Both the position numbers and the translations under genes were made by a program. A stretch of 42,216 nt of DNA, taken from positions 1 to 42,216 of the forward strand of contig JALGUR010000039.1 of NCBI GenBank assembly GCA_029820565.1, read 5' to 3'. The notes under the pieces were generated by a model, which saw only the letters and a list, made by a program, of their open reading frames with translations, did not search any database and was not told where the DNA came from. This document shows positions 33,313-41,379 of the stretch, in pieces (position 1 is the first letter of the stretch; each line of letters begins with the position of its first letter). The stretch comes from Candidatus Zipacnadia bacterium. GTDB lineage: Bacteria; Armatimonadota; Zipacnadia; Zipacnadales; Zipacnadaceae.

Positions 33313-34317
33313 TTACAGGGGCAGGGATACTGCTCGGCCCTGCTCCCAGGATATATGGGCGGCCTGGGCCACTTCAATATTGGCCAGGCCCTCTTCACCG
33401 GGGATGGTCGGCTCAGTATCATTCAGCACGGCTTGGACGAACTCACGCACCTCCCGTTGTACGCCCGGCTCATAGCCCTCGGCGGCTTCTTCGGCGGTTA
33501 CAGTTATCGGTTCCGCTTCGTCCCGTCGCTGGTACGATAGACGGCCAAAGCCGGTAAACAGTACGGTGCCCTCAGTGCAAAATATCTTTCCGTCGTAGGC
33601 ATCAATATAGGAGGCGTGGCCGGCGAGTAAGCAGCCTACCTTGTCATCCTCAAAGCCAATCATCACATAGGCGAGGTCCTCGTAGTCCACCTCAGGATAA
33701 GTGAAGTTGCCCAGGTGAGCATAAACGCCGCGGGCCTGTCCCAATACCTGGCGCATATAGTCAATTTCGTGGGCCGAGTACTCAAACAAGGGGCCGCCGC
33801 AGGTCGCGCTGTGCGCCCGCCAAGACTGGACATACTCCCCGGTCCAGTGCCCGCCGATGCGGGTAGTCTGCATAGCAAACGGCTCGCCGAGATTACCAGC
33901 ATCAATGAACTCTTTCATCCAGATAAAAGGCGGCAAATAGCGCAGCACCTGGCCGATCATTAGTTTGACTCCGGCCCTACGCGCCGCCTCAATCATCTGT
34001 TGGCCCTCGGTTACGCTCAGCGCCATCGGCTTCTCACAGAATATGTGCTTGCCGGCCTGGGCGGCGGCTACAGCCAGGTCCTTGTGGACATAATTAGGGG
34101 CGGCTACGATCACTGCATCTATATCAGGACGCCCCAGTAATTCGTCTGATTGTTGGCACCAGTCAGCGCCGGTCTGCTGGGCCACTTGCTGGGCTCGCTC
34201 CAGCACAGGGTCCTGCACGCACGCAATCTGGCAATTCGCCAGCTCAGCGGCAACCGTGGCTAACCGTTGGCCCATGCCGCCCGCCCCCATAACACCTATT
34301 GCAATATCTTCGGGCAT
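33313..34317 (-). CDS. Gfo/Idh/MocA family NAD(P)-dependent oxidoreductase
   Basis: 334-residue sugar or inositol dehydrogenase-type protein. The N-terminal Rossmann motif is IGVMGAGGMGQRLA. The family signature EKPMALSVTEGQQMI follows AGKHIFC. The C-terminal domain has GGPLFEYSAHEIDYMRQVLG, with the conserved histidine region, and EVREFVQAVLND. It is cytoplasmic and oxidises or reduces a pyranose or inositol; the substrate is not identifiable. The frame is open to a TTG at 34347, but GGGAGGT stands seven to eight bases before the ATG at 34317, which fixes the start at MPEDIA. It is oriented towards larB with a repeat-rich spacer between them. Confidence 0.93.
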   Translation of the reverse strand: MPEDIAIGVMGAGGMGQRLATVAAELANCQIACVQDPVLERAQQVAQQTGADWCQQSDELLGRPDIDAVIVAAPNYVHKDLAVAAAQAGKHIFCEKPMALSVTEGQQMIEAARRAGVKLMIGQVLRYLPPFIWMKEFIDAGNLGEPFAMQTTRIGGHWTGEYVQSWRAHSATCGGPLFEYSAHEIDYMRQVLGQARGVYAHLGNFTYPEVDYEDLAYVMIGFEDDKVGCLLAGHASYIDAYDGKIFCTEGTVLFTGFGRLSYQRRDEAEPITVTAEEAAEGYEPGVQREVREFVQAVLNDTEPTIPGEEGLANIEVAQAAHISWEQGRAVSLPL

Positions 34318-34391
34318 ATCGGTGACCTCCCGTAGTCTATTAGTCAACTGCTTACGAGTTATCTGGGCAAATTGGTCCGGTCAGGTGCGCC

Positions 34392-34910
34392 TCACGAACT
34401 GCTCTGTGCCCCAACTGGCTCCGCGATAGCAGCGGCCTCGGCGGCTTTCAAGTCAGCCGGACCGGGCAGCGCCCGTCGCATCATCACATTGACTGTAGTA
34501 TCACCCGACATCAATACCGGCTCCCACCCTTCGGCCACCATCGCGCCAATCCGCTCATTCAAGGGGCTTACAGTTCCTTGGGCTGGCATCTGGACCACTC
34601 GGTATTCGTATTGAGACATAACTGCACTCCTCTGGGCTACATTTTCGTACAAATAGGGAATGCCGTGAGTAACTCGGCACATCAGCAGTAATATGGCAGC
34701 GATTAGTATGATAATCAAGACGGCCCTAACCTCAGGGGACAGCCGTCGCTTGCGGCGCCCGTAGATATAGATGCGCTCACGCGGCGCCTCGGGGGTCTGG
34801 GACCGCAGTTGCTGGCGTTGTGCTTCGGTAAGCGGCGTTCCACACTCAGGACAGTTCTCACTGTCTTCAGTGAGTTCCCGACCACACTGCCGACAGTTAA
34901 TCTCCTTCAC
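34392..34910 (-). CDS. zinc-ribbon membrane protein with C-terminal DUF4177-like domain
   Basis: 172-residue protein. The N-terminal zinc ribbon has CRQCG and CPECG. A basic segment (YGRRKRRL) precedes one transmembrane helix (AVLIIILIAAILLLMC). The C-terminal part, MSQYEYRVVQMP and then ERIGAMVAEGWEPVLM, is DUF4177-like. The GTG at 34910 is chosen because a perfect AAGGAGGT lies six bases upstream; the frame itself is open further to 34955. An internal ATG at 34619, exactly where the DUF4177-like part begins, has its own GAGGAG seven bases upstream, so a separate short product is possible. Function unknown. Confidence 0.75.
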   Translation of the reverse strand: MKEINCRQCGRELTEDSENCPECGTPLTEAQRQQLRSQTPEAPRERIYIYGRRKRRLSPEVRAVLIIILIAAILLLMCRVTHGIPYLYENVAQRSAVMSQYEYRVVQMPAQGTVSPLNERIGAMVAEGWEPVLMSGDTTVNVMMRRALPGPADLKAAEAAAIAEPVGAQSSS

Positions 34911-35046
34911 CCCACTACCTCCTTGCGGTGCGCGCACGTTCCCACATGTTGTCAAAACACCCCGGCTACGGACCTTGGGCCGTCCCTCGTGGCCATTGTT
35001 GCCCTCCTACGGCCCCCCAAAGCGCTTCAGTCAGGCTTCACTGTAG

Positions 35047-35286
35047 TTACTGCCCGCCACAATAGATGTCCCCAATTAGAGCGATCACACCGAGTAATGT
35101 ACCCAGCATGATCAGCGTAAAGAAGAAGCGCTTCCTTGTTTCAGACCGCTCCTTATCCACGGCTGCCAGCCGGACGACGCTTTTCGCCCCCTCAAGCAAA
35201 TAACCTATTGCCCCCAGAACTACTACGGCTGGTGCGGCGATAAGTAGTCGCCCGAAGAACTCTTGAATTAGTGATTCATCAGGCAT
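35047..35286 (-). CDS. small two-helix membrane protein of unknown function
   Basis: 79 residues with two hydrophobic helices, LLIAAPAVVVLGAIGYLLEG and FFFTLIMLGTLLGVIALIGD, joined by a charged loop (VDKERSETRKR). No family recognised. A purine-rich GAGAGG upstream of the ATG is a possible ribosome site. It precedes the zinc-ribbon/DUF4177 gene on the same strand and may be cotranscribed with it. Short length makes the call less secure than its neighbours. Confidence 0.6.
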   Translation of the reverse strand: MPDESLIQEFFGRLLIAAPAVVVLGAIGYLLEGAKSVVRLAAVDKERSETRKRFFFTLIMLGTLLGVIALIGDIYCGGQ

Positions 35287-35635
35287 TTTTCTCTCACACC
35301 CCTCTCTGCTATTAAAAGCTTTACCCGTACTTGCCGCCTGTGTTTGGCTACGCGGGCTATGGCTTGCCCAACGACTGCACTTGTGCCCGGGCTAAAGCGG
35401 CGGCGGACGAGTCATGGGCATCCGGCGGCGCCTCAGCAGCCATATCCAAGAGCTCCACTCATTACCTTCACCATTCCCACCTATAAGTCCTCCCTACGCT
35501 GGTAGTTAGCAGATTTTAACACATCGGTAACATTACTGCAAATCTGTGCGGATTGGCTAAACATCACTGCCCCGACCACCGATAGCAATTTCAGACAGGC
35601 TGAGGGAGCCAATAGTCTGATAGGAACTTTTGACA
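35287..35635. other. intergenic region between divergent genes
   Basis: This 349-base spacer separates the small membrane protein (minus) from the GGDEF-like gene (plus). A 28-codon minus-strand frame near 35440 (starting MAAEAPPDAH) has a GGAG nine bases upstream, but its composition is low-complexity and it is not called. No RNA or repeat recognised. Confidence 0.5.
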
Positions 35636-36643
35636 ATGGCTGATCCGACTCTGAAGTACTGCGTGACCTCACCTGAGCCCGGTCGCATCGTTGAATTGCG
35701 TGACCAACTCGCCCAAGCCACTGATCCCCAATCACTCCTGGCGGCCGCTTATGTCAGTGGCAAAGTTGTAGGAGCCGATTTTTGGGCAGCGGCCAGCATA
35801 GACCATCCTTGTCATTATGTATGGTTTCACAGCCGTATGCCGCTGTCACGAGAAGCGTTACAGCAGCAAACTGCTGATCTGAATAGGCAGGCTGGGCTGG
35901 CTCGCAGCCGGTATGTGGACTTGCCGGTTATGATTTTCCAGCCCCAGCCGGAAATCGCGACTGAACAGGACACAGCCGACCCCTTAGCCGCCGTACCCGT
36001 CCAACATCGCGACTTCCATATCTGGTCAGCCCAGACGCCTCGAGCCCTGGTGCGAGTAGGCTCTTGTCTCCTGCCCGATGAACTGGATTATGAGGCACTG
36101 CAAGCCCCCGCTGAACTCCTTGGCCTACATTTGAGCACGGTACTGTCTCGTCCCGACAGTGTCGAGGCTGTAGAGATTGTCGGTAGCGGCGAAAAACTCG
36201 ACCAGGAGACCTTTTTCCAGTGTCTGGAGTTAGCACTGGCCGAAGTGCACCGCCGAGCCGGGGAACTGTCTTTGCTGACTATGGAGATAAAGGTTAGCAG
36301 CAAGGCCAGCGGCAATCTGGTCTCCGGTGAAGACTGGCACTATATCTGGGAACAATTGAACAGCGAACTGCGCCGCACTGACCTGATAGCCCAAATGGAC
36401 AGCGGATGTTATGTGATAGCAATGCCGCTGACCAGTCCCCATGATGCTCTGATTGTCGCGGACCGCATTCGGGCAGAACTGGAACAGTTAGCCGATGAAA
36501 GGCTGATGGATGTGAAGGTAGTGATGGGAATCAGTACCTGGAGCGCCGGGCGACCCGGGATAGGTCAACTCCTCTGGGAAGCCCGAGAGGCGATGCACAT
36601 GGCTAATGATTCGGGTGCCAGCAGTGCCTTCATATATGCCTGA
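35636..36643 (+). CDS. degenerate GGDEF-domain protein with GAF-like N-terminal part
   Basis: 335-residue cytoplasmic protein. Residues 1-170 resemble a small sensor domain, GAF-like but not certain. The C-terminal half has the layout of a diguanylate cyclase: LSLLTMEIK at the first strand, LNSELRRTDLIAQMDSGCYV then IAMPLTSPHDALIVADRIRA, and DVKVVMGIS. The signature loop GG(D/E)EF is replaced by DSGCY, and the metal-binding Asp of the first strand by Glu. It should therefore lack cyclase activity and may act as a binding or regulatory domain. TTG at 35630 is also in frame; ATG 35636 follows a weak AGGAAC. Confidence 0.75.
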   Translation: MADPTLKYCVTSPEPGRIVELRDQLAQATDPQSLLAAAYVSGKVVGADFWAAASIDHPCHYVWFHSRMPLSREALQQQTADLNRQAGLARSRYVDLPVMIFQPQPEIATEQDTADPLAAVPVQHRDFHIWSAQTPRALVRVGSCLLPDELDYEALQAPAELLGLHLSTVLSRPDSVEAVEIVGSGEKLDQETFFQCLELALAEVHRRAGELSLLTMEIKVSSKASGNLVSGEDWHYIWEQLNSELRRTDLIAQMDSGCYVIAMPLTSPHDALIVADRIRAELEQLADERLMDVKVVMGISTWSAGRPGIGQLLWEAREAMHMANDSGASSAFIYA

Positions 36644-36682
36644 AGGCTGCTGAACTTAGGTGGCGAGGCGGTCGGCGTTAAC

Positions 36683-36711
36683 GGGCCCGAGCCCTATCAG
36701 GGCTCGGGCCC
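36683..36711. repeat. perfect 13-base-pair palindromic repeat between convergent genes
   Basis: Arms GGGCCCGAGCCCT and AGGGCTCGGGCCC with a three-base loop. It lies between the convergent GGDEF-like and Memo genes and could block transcription from both sides, but there is no T-run on either strand. It may be another member of the dispersed palindrome set. Confidence 0.7.
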
Positions 36712-36760
36712 TACACTTGGCGGCCTACACGCTGCCGTACCCACAGTTAGCGGGTGACCT

Positions 36761-37639
36761 TCAGCGGTTCGACAGGCTCACCACGAGCGAGACATATCCG
36801 ACCACCGTGGCCATCGGTTGGACGTCGCCGGAGTTGCTGTAGGCGATAAGGGTGGCCTGCCCGGCGCCCAATTCGGTGGCGGCGACGATCATTGCCGCGG
36901 TCGGTCCATAACCACACATAGTTATCCCGCGCTGGGCGCAGGTCCGCAGCAGCCCCGGGGCGTCCAGCGCTTCCATTCGTGCCACCAGCAGCATATCCTG
37001 CTGCCGGGCCACATCCGGGGGCCGCTGATGGGTCATATCAGTGCTGGCTATTATTACTACATCCCGGTCGCCAAGGGCCTGCGCAATTGCCTCGCCTATC
37101 TCCTGGGCCGCTTCCCAGTCCTGGTCTACCATCATTATGGGGACGAACGGCACCTGAGAGCCGTATAGATGCTGCAGGAACGGCACTTGCACCTCCAGGC
37201 TGTGCTCATAGGCAAAGGCACCGGGGCGGTCTGCTAATAGAGCGCAATTTTCGGCGATACTGGTCGCTACTCTACTATCAATCAGTGCTTCACCCAGTGG
37301 CGTCGCCCATGCACCCGCTGTCTGGATGGCCGCCGAGATGCTGACTGGCCGGTGGCTGGGACCGATGATTACTATGACCTCCGGACGGCCGTCAGCCGCC
37401 AGTTGGTAGTAGCCCTGGGCCGCGGTGGGGCCGGAGTACATATAGCCGGCATGAGGGCTGACCAGCCCGATTATTTGTCGCGATCCATCTTCGTTAACTA
37501 TCGGCAGTTCTCCAGGGCCCAGGCGATGAAGATAACAGCCTTCAATCTCACGGCGCAACGCCTCCTCGGTGCCGGCATAGAATTGCCCCGCCACCGCTGG
37601 GGGACGTACTGATCCCTCTGACATATGACTCACCGCCAT
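36761..37639 (-). CDS. amrB: AmmeMemoRadiSam system protein B (Memo family)
   Basis: 292-residue Memo-like protein, related in fold to class III extradiol dioxygenases. Signature segments: AGQFYAGTEEALRREIEGC, GLVSPHAGYMYSGPTAAQGY, VIVIIGPSHRP, EHSLEVQVPFLQHLYG, VIIASTDMTHQRP and ITMCGYGPTAAMI. The partner AMMECR1 and radical SAM genes of the AmmeMemoRadiSam set are not adjacent. The final seven residues (VVSLSNR) and the stop are encoded by a copy of the dispersed GGTTCGACAGGCTCACC repeat. A second ATG five codons in (37624) has GGTGAG before it and is an alternative start. Molecular function of the family is unsettled. Confidence 0.93.
   Translation of the reverse strand: MAVSHMSEGSVRPPAVAGQFYAGTEEALRREIEGCYLHRLGPGELPIVNEDGSRQIIGLVSPHAGYMYSGPTAAQGYYQLAADGRPEVIVIIGPSHRPVSISAAIQTAGAWATPLGEALIDSRVATSIAENCALLADRPGAFAYEHSLEVQVPFLQHLYGSQVPFVPIMMVDQDWEAAQEIGEAIAQALGDRDVVIIASTDMTHQRPPDVARQQDMLLVARMEALDAPGLLRTCAQRGITMCGYGPTAAMIVAATELGAGQATLIAYSNSGDVQPMATVVGYVSLVVSLSNR
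36766..36782. repeat. dispersed GGTTCGACAGGCTCACC repeat overlapping the end of the Memo gene
   Basis: A 17-base element of the same family as 1778-1794 and 1801-1817 (shared core TTCG-CAGGCTCA). It encodes the last residues of the Memo protein, so it has entered the coding region's 3' end. Confidence 0.7.
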
Positions 37640-37651
37640 ATTGTAAGATTA

Positions 37652-39367
37652 TTAAGCCCCACTGGCTAATTGTTCTACTGCAGCCCCTGCTTCTTTGAGC
37701 GCCACAATCTTTTCGGCTCGGTCACGCCTTCGTCTAACTTCTACTTCGCCACTGTCGGCAGTTCTCCTCCCAATCACAATGCTCAACGGATACCCGATTA
37801 AGTCGGCATCCTTAAACTTCACTCCCGGCCGCTCGTCCCGATCATCCAACATCACCTCAAATCCGCTCTGTTCTAACTCGGTCGCCAAATCTTGCGCCGT
37901 CGCAAATAATTGGGTGCTCTCTGTATCCAGTAGCAGTATTACCACGTCAAAGGGGGCCACGTTCAGCGGCCAGATAATACCGTCATCGTCGTGATGCTGC
38001 TCGACTATGGCGGCCACCGCCCGACTGACGCCTACTCCGTAACAGCCCATTATCATTGGCTTCTCCTGACCATCCTTATCAGTAAAAACTGCATCCAAGT
38101 CTTCGGAGTATTTAGTGCCCAATTTGAATATGTGAGCCATCTCAATACTGCGGTGGGCGGTCAAGTAGCCTTCAGAGCACTGAGGACATTCATCTCCGGC
38201 CACTGCCCGGCGCAGGTCAGTGTAGCGGTCGACCCGAAAGTCAACCTCAGCGTCCACTCCTACCAAGTGGGCATCGTTTTGGTTAGCGCCGACCACAAAA
38301 TCATTCATCGCCGCTATTTCGTGGTCAGCGATTATCTCCACAGCCTCCGGCAGGCCCACCGGCCCGCTATAGCCCACGGGGGCACCAGTCAGCGCCAGTA
38401 TCTCTTCCGCGGTAGCCATGCGCAAGTTGGGAGTCCCCACTACCCGTTGTAATTTGACTTCATTTAATTCCCGGTCGCCCCGCACCAGGGCGGCCACAAA
38501 ACGCTCATCAGCCCTGAGTAGGAGGGTTTTTACTAACTGCTGGGGCTCGGTGTCTAGTTGCTCGCAGACGGCTTGTATGGTCGTGGCTCCCGGGGTATCT
38601 ACCAGCACCGGCTCACCGTGCTTATCGCGGCTCTGAGTAGGCTGCGGCGGCCGAGCCGCGGCACACTCAGCATTGGCCGCATAATCGCAACTGTCACACA
38701 TAAAGATTGTATCTTCGCCGTTTTCGCTCAGCACCATAAACTCTCTGGTATCATGCCCGCCCATTGACCCGGCCTCCGCCTCCACTATGACCACCGGCAG
38801 GCCCAACCTCTCAAATATCCGCACATACGCCTCATACATCGCCTCGTAGGAGCGGTCCAGCCCGGCCTGGTCAATATCAAAACTGTAGGCGTCCTTCATA
38901 CTGAACTCTTTGACCCGCATCAGCCCACCGCGCGGTCTCATCTCATCCCGGAATTTGGTCTGTATCTGGTAAAGAGTACGCGGCAGTTGGCGGTAGGAGG
39001 TAATCTCGCCGGCCACCAGATCAGTAATGACCTCCTCGTGGGTCGGCCCCAGGCAGAACCAGCGGCCGGTACGGTCTTCGGTGCGCAGGGGTAGAGGCTG
39101 GAAAGTATCCCAGCGACCGCTCCTCTCCCAGAGTTCTCTGGGCTGAAGCACCGGCATAAACACCTCAATAGCCCCGGCGGCATTCATCTCTTCGCGGACG
39201 ATGTTCTCCACCCGCCGCAGCACTCGCAAGCCCAGGGGCAGGAAAGTAAACACCCCGGCGGTCAGCGGGCGAATGAACCCGCCCCGCACTAACAATTTGT
39301 GGCTGGGAATTTCCGCTTCCGCCGGCGCCTGTCTCAGCGTCGGCGCATAATACTGTGACGCTCGCAC
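37652..39367 (-). CDS. proS: prolyl-tRNA synthetase, bacterial type with editing domain
   Basis: 571-residue class II synthetase that charges tRNA-Pro, nearly the length of the E. coli enzyme. Motif 1 region FIRPLTAGVFTFLPLGLRVL, motif 2 FRDEMRPRGGLMRVKEFSMK, and motif 3 in GCYGVGVSRAVAAIVEQHHD. Between motifs 2 and 3 lies the YbaK-like editing insertion (about residues 230-390). The C-terminal anticodon-binding domain ends the protein. The frame is open to an ATG at 39487, but AGGAGGT stands six bases before GTG 39367, which begins VRASQYYAPTL; the upstream 40 residues are not ProRS-like. A TTGAAT-N17-TATTAT promoter lies 60-95 bases upstream. Confidence 0.97.
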   Translation of the reverse strand: MRASQYYAPTLRQAPAEAEIPSHKLLVRGGFIRPLTAGVFTFLPLGLRVLRRVENIVREEMNAAGAIEVFMPVLQPRELWERSGRWDTFQPLPLRTEDRTGRWFCLGPTHEEVITDLVAGEITSYRQLPRTLYQIQTKFRDEMRPRGGLMRVKEFSMKDAYSFDIDQAGLDRSYEAMYEAYVRIFERLGLPVVIVEAEAGSMGGHDTREFMVLSENGEDTIFMCDSCDYAANAECAAARPPQPTQSRDKHGEPVLVDTPGATTIQAVCEQLDTEPQQLVKTLLLRADERFVAALVRGDRELNEVKLQRVVGTPNLRMATAEEILALTGAPVGYSGPVGLPEAVEIIADHEIAAMNDFVVGANQNDAHLVGVDAEVDFRVDRYTDLRRAVAGDECPQCSEGYLTAHRSIEMAHIFKLGTKYSEDLDAVFTDKDGQEKPMIMGCYGVGVSRAVAAIVEQHHDDDGIIWPLNVAPFDVVILLLDTESTQLFATAQDLATELEQSGFEVMLDDRDERPGVKFKDADLIGYPLSIVIGRRTADSGEVEVRRRRDRAEKIVALKEAGAAVEQLASGA

Positions 39368-39433
39368 GTAATTACCTCCTGAGTCTGATTTCCCATCATT
39401 CCCCTTGACAGATCCCCTGCTCCGCTGTGTACA

Positions 39434-39462
39434 ATAATACTTGACTTTCCGCAAAGATTCAA
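39434..39462 (-). promoter_or_regulatory. predicted proS promoter
   Basis: On the minus strand: TTGAAT (39462-39457), 17-base spacer, TATTAT (39439-39434). Initiation near 39427 gives a leader of about 60 bases to the proS GTG. It overlaps a divergent promoter and shares its palindrome AATACTTGA...TCAAGTATT (39436-39467). Confidence 0.6.
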
Positions 39463-39469
39463 GTATTGT
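39441..39469 (+). promoter_or_regulatory. predicted promoter of the dockerin/NHL lipoprotein gene
   Basis: On the plus strand: TTGACT (39441-39446), 17-base spacer, TATTGT (39464-39469). Initiation near 39476 gives a 40-base leader to the ATG at 39516. The -35 of each divergent promoter lies beside or within the -10 of the other. Confidence 0.5.
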
Positions 39470-39515
39470 GGATTGCACGCATTTCAAAACGTACCTCGGG
39501 AAGGAAGCATTACCA

Positions 39516-41369
39516 ATGTTGCAGATGAATACACTTGATAAGCTCGTCGTACCCCTGTTAGTAATTGCGTTGTTCCTCGTAACCGTATCTGGCTGTGGTG
39601 GCGGCAGTTCGCGTGCACCGCAGGCAGTGGCTCCGGCTCAGCATGGGGCCCCATCAGACGTAGTATATCCGGCTGATACTTACTTGCTGGGCGATATGGA
39701 CGGCGACGGGCAGCCCTCGGTCAGCGACGCCATTAAAATTCTGCGGATTGTGGTCGGGTTGGATGATCCGGACCCGCGCGCTGATGTCAACCAAGACGGT
39801 AGCACCGATATCGGCGACGCCATCAAGGTCCTGCGCTGTGTAGTGGGCCTGGCCACCTGGCCGATTGCCACAGGAGTTGACGACACTGGCGGAACGGTCA
39901 CTGCCGCTGGGGGCGACGTGAGCCTGGAGTTCCCCGCAGGCGCCGTGAGCGAGGACTTTGTGCCAGCAGTCGCGGCCACGACTTCGTACCCGGACGATCC
40001 GGACATTGTCCCGGAAACGGTCTATGAGTTCGGACCGCCGGGCACCCAGTTCGCCGAGCCGGTGCAGGTCACCGTTGCCTACGACGCTGCTAATATCCCC
40101 GCTGGGCTTGAAGAAGATGATCTGCGCCTGTGCAAGGTAGTAGATAGTGCCTGGGAAGCAGTGGCAGGCAGCAGCGTGGATACCACCGCCAAGACAGTTA
40201 CCGGCCAGGTGGACAGCTTCAGCATCTATGGAGCTGGGGCAAAGGCAGCAGCGGCAGGCTATGTCTTCGTGACCGCGTGGGGCTTGCGTGACAGCCTCGC
40301 CGGGCAGTTCGCCGAGCCGCACGACGTGGCCGTGGATAGTGTTGGGAACGTGTACGTGGCAGATATAAGCAATGACCGTATCCAGAAATTCACCAGCGAT
40401 GGGGCGTTCCTGGGCTGGTGGGGTAGGGGCGGCCACTGGGAAGGTGCTCCCTTGCAAAGTCCTTGGGTGGACGAGACCACCGGGTGGCATGGTCCGGACA
40501 GTGGTCAGATAGCCCATTGGGGCGACGGCGACGGGCAGTTCAACCTGCCGTCGGGTGTGGCCGTGGATAGTGTTGGGAAAGTGTATGTGGCAGATTTGTA
40601 CAACGACCGTATCCAGAAGTTCACCAGCGACGGGACTTTCCTGGGCTGGTGGGGCCGAGGGGTCTACCCCAGTTTTTACCTCAACGAGGGCACCACCGGC
40701 TGGCACGGCCCCGGCAGTGATCAGGTAGGTTATGGCGGTAGTGGCGATGGCCAGTTCATCGAGCCCTGGGGCGTGGCTGTGGATGGCGCCGGGAATGTGT
40801 ACGTGGCCGACACGACCAACGATCGCATTCAGAAGTTCACCAGCCACGGGGCGTTTCTGACCAAGTGGGGCTTATACGGCAGCGATGACCGGCAGTTCGA
40901 CCGGCCGTTTGATGTGGCCGTGGATGCCGCGGGCAATGTGTACGTCGCAGACTGCGACAACTACCGCATCCAGAAGTTCACGAGCGAAGGGACATTCCTG
41001 ACCAAGTGGGGCCCGCAGGGGAGCGGCGACGGGCAGTTCGAGTACCCGGTGGGTGTGGCCGCGGATGCCGATGGCAATGTGTACGTGGCAGACACGGGCA
41101 ACTGCCGTATCCAGAAGTTGACCAGCGAGGGGACATTTATTGGATGGTGGGGGCAGGGGGAGAGTGTAGGGACGCACGAGCGGCGAACAGGCTGGTTCGG
41201 ACCCAACAGTGGATATATTCCATTACATGACATACCTGCCAGCGGTGACGGGCAGTTCGAGTGGGCGGTGGGTGTGGCCGTGGATGCAGATGGCAATATG
41301 TACGTGGCGGATCGGGCCACTATAACGGGCAACCCGCGTATCCAAAAGTTCCGGCCCGTAGCGCCGTAG
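39516..41369 (+). CDS. lipoprotein with dockerin-like repeats, ZU5-like domain and NHL propeller
   Basis: 617-residue secreted lipoprotein. Signal peptide VVPLLVIALFLVTVSGC with lipobox VSGC (Cys27). Residues 58-112 hold two dockerin type I calcium repeats, GDMDGDGQPSVSDAIKILRI and DVNQDGSTDIGDAIKVLRCV. A ZU5-like beta domain follows (about 120-245; GDVSLEFPAGAVSEDF). The rest (about 250-617) has six NHL repeats of the form QF..P.GVAVD..GNVYVAD..N.RIQKF, which should close as a six-bladed propeller. The ATG at 39516 follows AAGGAAG by eight bases; an in-frame start at 39441 lies upstream of this site and overlaps the promoter. Probably an outer-surface binding protein; ligand unknown. Confidence 0.87.
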   Translation: MLQMNTLDKLVVPLLVIALFLVTVSGCGGGSSRAPQAVAPAQHGAPSDVVYPADTYLLGDMDGDGQPSVSDAIKILRIVVGLDDPDPRADVNQDGSTDIGDAIKVLRCVVGLATWPIATGVDDTGGTVTAAGGDVSLEFPAGAVSEDFVPAVAATTSYPDDPDIVPETVYEFGPPGTQFAEPVQVTVAYDAANIPAGLEEDDLRLCKVVDSAWEAVAGSSVDTTAKTVTGQVDSFSIYGAGAKAAAAGYVFVTAWGLRDSLAGQFAEPHDVAVDSVGNVYVADISNDRIQKFTSDGAFLGWWGRGGHWEGAPLQSPWVDETTGWHGPDSGQIAHWGDGDGQFNLPSGVAVDSVGKVYVADLYNDRIQKFTSDGTFLGWWGRGVYPSFYLNEGTTGWHGPGSDQVGYGGSGDGQFIEPWGVAVDGAGNVYVADTTNDRIQKFTSHGAFLTKWGLYGSDDRQFDRPFDVAVDAAGNVYVADCDNYRIQKFTSEGTFLTKWGPQGSGDGQFEYPVGVAADADGNVYVADTGNCRIQKLTSEGTFIGWWGQGESVGTHERRTGWFGPNSGYIPLHDIPASGDGQFEWAVGVAVDADGNMYVADRATITGNPRIQKFRPVAP

Positions 41370-41379
41370 CAGCGTCGGG

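Noticed and set aside
35350..35460. 28-codon minus-strand frame starting MAAEAPPDAH
   Set aside because: Has a GGAG nine bases upstream but low-complexity Ala/Pro composition, no similarity recognised, and no context.
37991..38452. 153-codon plus-strand open frame
   Set aside because: Antisense to proS, whose class II motifs continue through the region.
39405..39435. TTGACA...TACAAT on the plus strand before the lipoprotein gene
   Set aside because: The spacer is 19 bases; the overlapping TTGACT-N17-TATTGT fits better.
39654..40847. 397-codon minus-strand open frame
   Set aside because: Antisense to the NHL repeats. Its regularity is a mirror of the repeated GC-rich propeller codons.
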